Positions 7,431-11,463 of a DNA stretch of 11,463 nt are shown piece after piece (the first letter of the stretch is position 1; each line of letters begins with the position of its first letter). The translations under genes were made by a program, and so were the position numbers. The notes beneath the pieces were generated by a model. That model had not been told where the DNA came from. It worked only from the letters and a program-made list of their open reading frames with translations, and ran no database searches. The stretch comes from Candidatus Competibacteraceae bacterium (GTDB lineage: Bacteria; Pseudomonadota; Gammaproteobacteria; Competibacterales; Competibacteraceae): contig DPWB01000308.1 in assembly GCA_003527885.1 (NCBI GenBank), positions 1 to 11,463 on the forward strand, written 5' to 3'.

Positions 7431-8001
7431 AATAACCTCGTACTTCGGAAAGCAGTTCCAATCGTTCCCGATCCAGATAGGCGCGCACGCCCACGGCCCG
7501 GAGTTCGCCACCGGGCGTGACCGCCCGCGCGGGTGCGACGGTCTCCGCGTAGCGGTCGGCGGGGCGGATCAGCACGTCGCGAGTGGTCACCTCGACGGGC
7601 GCCTTGCCGCTGTCGGCGGCGCGCGTCATCACCACCGCCCCTTCCAAGCGCATCGTCTTCTGATCGGCCGCGATCCAGCCCTGATCGGCCCGCAAGCGCC
7701 ATTCGCGCGTCTCGCCGTCCGGCTGATACCAGTCCAGCACCGGTCGCTCGATTTGCGTGCCGCGCTGGCCCGGCAATTGGTTCAGCCGAGGCGCCTCCAG
7801 CACGTATTCTCGCAAGCCCGCCAAATTCATCCGCACCGCGCGAAACCGCTCGACGGTCAAGACCGGCGCCTGACTTTCCGCCGGCGCCGCCGCTCGCATG
7901 GCGTTTTCCACCCACCGCAGCGCGCCGTAGCTCAAGCCCGCCAGCAGGAGCAAACCCGCCAGATAGAACCAACCCCGGACCGGGACGGGTCCCCGGCTCA
8001 T
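7411..8001 (-). CDS. lptC: LPS export system protein LptC
   Basis: LptC is a bitopic inner-membrane protein that receives LPS from LptB2FG and passes it to LptA. From ATG 8001 it has 196 residues (E. coli 191). A single membrane helix covers about residues 10-28 (GWFYLAGLLLLAGLSYGAL), preceded by a short basic cytoplasmic end; the rest is a periplasmic LptA-like beta domain, including RLEGAVVMTRAADS and ELLSEVRGYYAPPNR. The overall sequence is weakly conserved, as is usual for LptC, so position between kdsC and lptA is important support. The start overlaps the kdsC stop as ATGA. A longer frame to 8061 exists but would lie fully inside kdsC and put a basic, non-conserved stretch ahead of the helix. 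Confidence 0.92.
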   Translation of the reverse strand: MSRGPVPVRGWFYLAGLLLLAGLSYGALRWVENAMRAAAPAESQAPVLTVERFRAVRMNLAGLREYVLEAPRLNQLPGQRGTQIERPVLDWYQPDGETREWRLRADQGWIAADQKTMRLEGAVVMTRAADSGKAPVEVTTRDVLIRPADRYAETVAPARAVTPGGELRAVGVRAYLDRERLELLSEVRGYYAPPNR

Positions 8002-8549
8002 TCGAGATAGCGACCGCGCAGGGCGGCGAGTTGGCCGTGCGCCTCCAGCAGCAGTTCGCACACTTCTCGCACCGCGCCGCGACCGCCGCGGCTCGGGGTC
8101 CGCCAGTGGGCGTGTTGCCCGACAAAAGGGTCGGCGTCTCGCACGGCCACCGCCAACCCCACCCGCGCCATGACCGGTAGATCGATCAGATCGTCACCGG
8201 TATAGGCCATTTGTTCGGCGCTCAGACCCAGCCGCGCTTGCAAATCGCGCAACGCGACCCGCTTGTCCTGGACGCCCAGATAGGCGAGCCGGATACCGAG
8301 GTCGCCGAGGCGTCGCTCCACCGATGCGGCATGTCGGCCCGAAATCACCGCCACTTCGATGCCGGCCGCCATCAACATCTTGAGACCGTGACCATCGCGG
8401 ATGTGAAACGCCTTGAACTCGTTACCGTCATGGCCCAAGTAGAGGCGCCCGTCGGTCAGCACGCCATCCACATCGAAAATCGCCAACCGGACCAACGCCG
8501 CCTTGCGTAACAAGTCCTCCCGCGAAAGCGTGGCGGCCGCAGCGCTCAA
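7998..8549 (-). CDS. kdsC: KDO-8-phosphate phosphatase
   Basis: KdsC removes phosphate from 3-deoxy-D-manno-octulosonate 8-phosphate, the last step before KDO is activated for LPS inner core synthesis. The 183-residue protein is a cap-less HAD phosphatase: motif I is FDVDGVLTDG with catalytic Asp26 and Asp28, motif II includes Ser70 of ISGRH, motif III uses Lys96, and motif IV is TGDDLIDLPVM with Asp119 and Asp120. E. coli KdsC has 188 residues. The start is probably TTG 8549, whose last two bases and next base form the TGA stop of kdsD (TTGA overlap). There is no ATG upstream of motif I in this frame, so a non-ATG start seems necessary. Function is secure; the exact start is less so. Confidence 0.95.
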   Translation of the reverse strand: MSAAAATLSREDLLRKAALVRLAIFDVDGVLTDGRLYLGHDGNEFKAFHIRDGHGLKMLMAAGIEVAVISGRHAASVERRLGDLGIRLAYLGVQDKRVALRDLQARLGLSAEQMAYTGDDLIDLPVMARVGLAVAVRDADPFVGQHAHWRTPSRGGRGAVREVCELLLEAHGQLAALRGRYLE

Positions 8550-9523
8550 AGTACGCCGGCCCGCAACAGATCGTGCATGTTGAGCACACCGACCAGCCGA
8601 CCCAACCCATCGACCACCGGCAAAGCGTTGATCTTATATTGCTGCATCATCCGCAGCGCTTCGGCGGCGAGCGTGCCGGGCGCGATAGTCTTGCAACTCT
8701 GGGTCATGACCTCGGCGACACGAGCGGAATGCACGTCCACCTGACGATCCAACGCCCGGCGCAAGTCGCCGTCGGTAAAGACCCCCAGCACCCGGTCGTG
8801 CGCATCCACCACCACGGTCGTCCCCAGGCCTTTGCGGCTCATTTCCAGCAGCGCATCGCGCAAATAATCATCGGGTGCGCTGCGCGGCATCTGTTCGCCG
8901 GTGTGCATCACATCATCGAGCAACAGCAAAAGACGCCGCCCCAGCCGCCCGCCCGGATGAGAGCGGGCGAAGTCCTCGGCGGTGAAACCGCGCGCCTCCA
9001 GCAAGGCGACCGCCAAGGCGTCGCCCATCGCCAGCGTCGCGGTGGTGCTGGAAGTCGGGGCCAACCCTAGCGGACAGGCTTCCTGCGAAACGCTGACATC
9101 GATGCAGACATCGGCGGCTTGCGCCAAGGTGGAACCGAGATTGCCGGCCAGAGCGACCAACGGGACTCCGAGCCGTTTGATCAACGGCAGCAGGGTGAGG
9201 ATTTCGTCGGTTTCACCGGAGTTGGACAGAGCCAATACCACGTCCCGCGCGGTGATCATGCCCATGTCGCCGTGGCTGGCTTCGGCGGGATGGACAAAGA
9301 AGGCGGGCGTCCCGGTGCTGGCGAGGGTGGCGGCGATCTTGCCGCCGATGTGGCCGGGCTTGCCGATGCCGAGCACAACGATCCGGCCCTGGCAGGCCAG
9401 CAGCAAGCGGCAAGCCCGAGCGAAGCGGTCATCGACCCGCGCGGCAAGCTGGGCGACCGCTTCCGCTTCAACGGTCAATACTCGGCTGGCGAGCGCCTTG
9501 AGTTTGTCGTCGTGGATGGGCAT
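8546..9523 (-). CDS. kdsD: D-arabinose 5-phosphate isomerase
   Basis: KdsD converts ribulose 5-phosphate to arabinose 5-phosphate, the first committed step of KDO synthesis. The 325-residue protein (E. coli 328) has a SIS sugar isomerase domain at about 45-175 and two CBS domains at about 204-262 and 271-325. Residues matching the known E. coli catalytic set are Lys55 (GIGKPGHIG), Glu104 (SNSGETDE), Glu148 (QEACPLGLAP) and His189 (SHPGG). The loop after Lys55 has Pro where E. coli has Ser. The C-terminus, GVLNMHDLLRAGVL, is nearly the E. coli one. ATG 9523 matches the family start, but no Shine-Dalgarno site precedes it. It heads the packed LPS-to-PTS gene run. GutQ-type paralogues exist, but the context next to kdsC favours KdsD. 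Confidence 0.96.
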   Translation of the reverse strand: MPIHDDKLKALASRVLTVEAEAVAQLAARVDDRFARACRLLLACQGRIVVLGIGKPGHIGGKIAATLASTGTPAFFVHPAEASHGDMGMITARDVVLALSNSGETDEILTLLPLIKRLGVPLVALAGNLGSTLAQAADVCIDVSVSQEACPLGLAPTSSTTATLAMGDALAVALLEARGFTAEDFARSHPGGRLGRRLLLLLDDVMHTGEQMPRSAPDDYLRDALLEMSRKGLGTTVVVDAHDRVLGVFTDGDLRRALDRQVDVHSARVAEVMTQSCKTIAPGTLAAEALRMMQQYKINALPVVDGLGRLVGVLNMHDLLRAGVL

Positions 9524-9533
9524 AGCGGTCGCT

Positions 9534-9563
9534 ATTGTACCAGCTATGCCTGCCCACCGTTAA
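9534..9563 (-). promoter_or_regulatory. Possible sigma-70-type promoter of kdsD
   Basis: On the minus strand TTAACG (9563-9558) matches the -35 consensus in four of six bases, and TACAAT (9539-9534) matches the -10 in five of six, with an 18-base spacer. Transcription would begin about 2-4 bases before the kdsD ATG, leaving almost no leader; this fits the lack of a ribosome site. Match quality is only moderate. Confidence 0.4.
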
Positions 9564-9589
9564 AGCCGGAGGCATTTCTGTACGGCTTT
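9562..9589. repeat. Inverted repeat between the metallopeptidase gene and kdsD
   Basis: AAAGCCG and CGGCTTT form a perfect 7-bp stem around a 14-base loop. On the plus strand four T follow the stem start of the run, on the minus strand three. The loop is long and the T tract short, so a weak terminator of the metallopeptidase gene is possible but not certain. It touches the proposed -35 box. The rest of the 151-base gap shows nothing recognisable. Confidence 0.3.
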
Positions 9590-9674
9590 TCGGGCGGCTC
9601 GGCCATGTCGGGGCACGCTTACCCGTCCGCGGGCAGAACGGCCGCAAACACCTTTGGGCGCCGCAGCGGGCGAG

Positions 9675-10523
9675 CTACAACTGCGCGGCATTGAAGGTGT
9701 CGCACTGGCGCGGATCGCCGCTGGTGATCCCCTGCTTGAACCAGCGCACCCGTTGCGCCGAACTGCCGTGGGTGAAGGAATCCGGCGTTATATAGCCCCT
9801 GGCCTGCTTCTGCAACCGGTCGTCGCCGATGGCGGTGGCGGCATTCAGCGCTTCCTCGATGTCGCCCGTTTCCAGAATTTGTCGGGCTTTCTCGGCGTGG
9901 TTTGCCCAAACCCCGGCAAAACAATCCGCCTGCAATTCTACCCGCACCGATAGCGCGTTCCCTTCAGCGGCCCCCAGGCGACCGCGCAAGGATTCGACCT
10001 TGTCGGAAATTCCCATCAGATTTTGCACGTGGTGGCCCACCTCGTGCGCGATGACATAAGCCTGGGCAAAATCACCCGGCGCCCGGAAGCGGGTCTTGAG
10101 ATCCTCAAAGAAATTCAGATCGACGTACACCTTTTGGTCGGCCGGGCAGTAAAACGGGCCGACGGCGGCCTGGGCATAGCCGCAGGCCGATTGCACCATG
10201 CCTGAAAACAGCACCAGCTTCGGCTCCCGATAAGTCCCGCCCAGCTGACGGAACAGGCCGCGCCAAGTATCCTCGGTATCGGCCAGGACCACCGAGACGA
10301 ACTTGCTCGCTTCATCCTGACCGGCCGGCGCGGGCGCCGGTTGCTGGACCGAAACGGCGCTGGGCCCCATGCTCTCCAGCAGCACGGTAGGATCCATCCC
10401 AAAGAACATCGCGATCAATACGATAGCGACCGTGCCGATCCCGCCGCCCGCGATGGCGGGGGCCGCCCGGAAGCCACGCCGATCTTCGACATTATCGCTT
10501 TCTCTGCCACCTCTCCAGCGCAT
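9675..10523 (-). CDS. ypfJ: Membrane-anchored neutral zinc metallopeptidase, YpfJ family
   Basis: This is a member of the putative neutral zinc metallopeptidase family (YpfJ/KPN_02809 type); its substrate is unknown. The 282-residue protein starts MRWRGGRESDNVEDRRG, a family hallmark. One hydrophobic helix lies at about 29-43 (IGTVAIVLIAMFFG), followed by a Pro/Ala-rich linker, which suggests an N-in anchor with the catalytic domain outside the cytoplasm. The zinc site is HEVGHH at 160-165, and Glu196 in ELQADCFAG is the likely third ligand. Four Cys (114, 126, 201, 274) in the outer part could form disulfides. AGAGG lies 5 bases before the ATG. It is separated by 151 bases from kdsD and 274 bases from the PPDK gene, so it is probably its own transcription unit. 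Family is secure, biological role unknown. Confidence 0.93.
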   Translation of the reverse strand: MRWRGGRESDNVEDRRGFRAAPAIAGGGIGTVAIVLIAMFFGMDPTVLLESMGPSAVSVQQPAPAPAGQDEASKFVSVVLADTEDTWRGLFRQLGGTYREPKLVLFSGMVQSACGYAQAAVGPFYCPADQKVYVDLNFFEDLKTRFRAPGDFAQAYVIAHEVGHHVQNLMGISDKVESLRGRLGAAEGNALSVRVELQADCFAGVWANHAEKARQILETGDIEEALNAATAIGDDRLQKQARGYITPDSFTHGSSAQRVRWFKQGITSGDPRQCDTFNAAQL

Positions 10524-10710
10524 GGAAACCTCTCTTTAGCCCGTAATCACTAATTCCGAACGCACCAAACCCTATTGCACCACGCCCGCTTAGGCCCGGA
10601 CCAGCGATTTTCGTTCGGGCGTCATCCCATTTTCCCGAGGATGTCGGCGGACTGGTGAACCGGCGGCGGCATCCAAATCGATTCGGCAGACCACAGAACG
10701 ACAGGAAATT
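10524..10710 (-). other. Intergenic region upstream of the metallopeptidase gene
   Basis: No gene is supported here. This stretch should hold the metallopeptidase promoter, because a terminator-like hairpin closes the upstream gene. The only likely site seen is the AGAGG ribosome site at 10529-10533. I could not find a convincing -35/-10 pair, and short open frames in it have no family resemblance. Confidence 0.4.
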
Positions 10711-10734
10711 GCAAAAGGGCAGCCGAAGCCGCCC
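10711..10734 (-). terminator. Likely intrinsic terminator of the pyruvate phosphate dikinase gene
   Basis: The minus strand reads GGGCGGC, a TTCG tetraloop, GCTGCCC and then TTTTGC. The stem is 7 bp with one G-T pair and is closed by the very stable UUCG-type loop. It lies about 63 bases beyond the stop codon, with the T run directly after the stem, as expected for an intrinsic terminator read leftward. Confidence 0.7.
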
Positions 10735-10757
10735 TCCCTAGTACAAATACCTCATGT

Positions 10758-10782
10758 GAGCGGCGCGAAATTCGCGCCGCTC
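10758..10782. repeat. Perfect 12-bp inverted repeat downstream of the dikinase gene
   Basis: GAGCGGCGCGAA and TTCGCGCCGCTC flank a single A, giving a 25-base perfect palindrome. As RNA it would be a very strong hairpin, with about ten pairs and a small AT-rich loop, 15 bases after the stop codon. No T run follows on either strand. It could stabilise the mRNA 3' end or act together with the terminator at 10711-10734. Confidence 0.65.
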
Positions 10783-10797
10783 GCCGGCTAAAGCGCC

Positions 10798-11463
10798 TTA
10801 AGGCCGGTAATCTCCCTCCAGCAGCTTGGCGTGCGCCGCCGCCAGCCGCGCGATGGGTACGCGCGGCGAGGAGCAGGACACGTAGGTCAGATTGGCGTAG
10901 TGGCAGAACCGCATCGAGCGCGGGTGGCCGCCCTGCTCGCCGCAGATACCGACCTTGAGTCCGTTGCGGGTCTTGCGGCCGTTGGTCACCGCGAACGACA
11001 TCAACTGGCCGACGCCGGCCGTATCCAGCGCCTCGAACGGATTGTCCTTGAGGATGCCGGCCGAATTGTAGAACGGCAGGAACTTGTTCTCGGCGTCCTC
11101 GCGCGAGAAGGAGAAGGTGGCCTGGGTCAAGTCGTTGGTGCCGAAGGAGAAGAATTCGGCCACGCCGGCGATCTCCTCGGCGCGCAGGCAGGCCCGCACC
11201 ACCTCCATCATGGTGCCGAACTCGAAATGCACCTTGACCGCGTATTTGGCCTCGACCTGCGGCAGCACCTCGTCGACCAGCGCCTTGACCCGTTTGAGCT
11301 CCTCCACGGTGCAGACCTGGGGCACCATGATTTCCGGGTGGACGTTGATCTTCTCCTGGATGCATTCCGCCGCCGCTTCCAAAATGGCGCGAATCTGCAT
11401 CTTGTAGATTTCGGGATAGGTCAGGCCCAGGCGGACGCCGCGATGGCCCAGCATCGGGTTGAT
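10798..11463 (-). CDS. ppdK: Pyruvate phosphate dikinase, C-terminal part (5' end beyond window)
   Basis: PPDK interconverts pyruvate, ATP and phosphate with PEP, AMP and pyrophosphate. Only the last 221 residues are present; the frame enters from the right edge as INPMLGHRGVRLG. The fragment is the PEP/pyruvate-binding TIM-barrel domain. It shows PEIMVPQVCTVEELKRV, FEFGTMMEVVRACLRAEEIA, FFSFGTNDLTQATFSFSR, LKVGICGEQGGHP, and the catalytic Cys motif YVSCSSPRVPIARLAAAHA (Cys codon at 10873-10875). The SFGTNDLTQ form and the YVSCS motif point to PPDK rather than PEP synthase. The active-site residues present look intact. It ends in TAA and is followed by two hairpins, so it is probably the last gene of its unit. 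As a source of PEP it could feed Enzyme I at the other end of the window, but nothing shows a direct link. Confidence 0.95.
   Translation of the reverse strand: MNPMLGHRGVRLGLTYPEIYKMQIRAILEAAAECIQEKINVHPEIMVPQVCTVEELKRVKALVDEVLPQVEAKYAVKVHFEFGTMMEVVRACLRAEEIAGVAEFFSFGTNDLTQATFSFSREDAENKFLPFYNSAGILKDNPFEALDTAGVGQLMSFAVTNGRKTRNGLKVGICGEQGGHPRSMRFCHYANLTYVSCSSPRVPIARLAAAHAKLLEGDYRP

Noticed and set aside
6516..7520. Plus-strand open frame of 334 codons spanning lptB and lptA
   Set aside because: It crosses two well-supported minus-strand genes and has no domain; it is a by-product of codon bias in GC-rich DNA.
9535..9674. Possible small plus-strand gene in the gap before kdsD
   Set aside because: The frames there run on into the antisense of the metallopeptidase gene, have no ribosome site and show no family resemblance.
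1..11463. CRISPR array, insertion sequence, tRNA or phage-derived genes
   Set aside because: No regularly spaced repeats, transposase motifs, terminal inverted repeats or tRNA-like folds were noticed; nearly all sequence is explained by housekeeping genes.

Overview
The window reads as an ordinary chromosomal stretch from a GC-rich gammaproteobacterium. Every gene I can support lies on the minus strand, so the transcription order runs from high to low coordinates. The gene order kdsD-kdsC-lptC-lptA-lptB-rpoN-hpf-ptsN-rapZ-ptsH is the classic gammaproteobacterial rpoN neighbourhood. The added hprK and a stand-alone Enzyme I gene resemble the version known from Xanthomonas-like and other non-enteric lineages rather than the E. 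coli version. I cannot assign a genus from the sequence alone.

Layout from right to left: (1) the 3' end of a pyruvate phosphate dikinase gene (10798-11463, running off the right edge), followed by two hairpins, one of which looks like an intrinsic terminator. (2) A membrane-anchored neutral zinc metallopeptidase of the YpfJ family (9675-10523). (3) A tightly packed run from 9523 to the left edge. Its first block makes and exports lipopolysaccharide: KdsD and KdsC make 3-deoxy-D-manno-octulosonate (KDO), and LptC, LptA and LptB belong to the LPS transport bridge. Next comes rpoN (sigma-54), then hpf (ribosome hibernation). The last block is a regulatory phosphotransferase system: ptsN (EIIA-Ntr), hprK (HPr kinase/phosphorylase), rapZ, ptsH (HPr) and ptsI (Enzyme I, cut by the left edge).

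The genes are strongly coupled. There are 4-base overlaps at kdsD/kdsC, kdsC/lptC and ptsN/hprK, a 10-base overlap at hprK/rapZ and a 20-base overlap at lptC/lptA. Real gaps exist only before rpoN (114 bp) and before hpf (139 bp), where internal promoters could sit. A possible sigma-70-like promoter lies immediately in front of kdsD.

Functional reading: PEP phosphorylates Enzyme I, then HPr on His15, then EIIA-Ntr on His67. HprK can phosphorylate HPr on Ser46, which is conserved here. No sugar permease and no EIIA-Man gene is visible, so within the window the system looks regulatory rather than transporting. I found no CRISPR array, mobile element, rRNA or tRNA, and no strong evidence of an undescribed system. 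The points worth a second look are the missing EIIA-Man gene, the start-codon evidence for HPr, the non-enteric RapZ tail, the KdsD active-site loop substitution, and the kdsD promoter that would give an almost leaderless mRNA.
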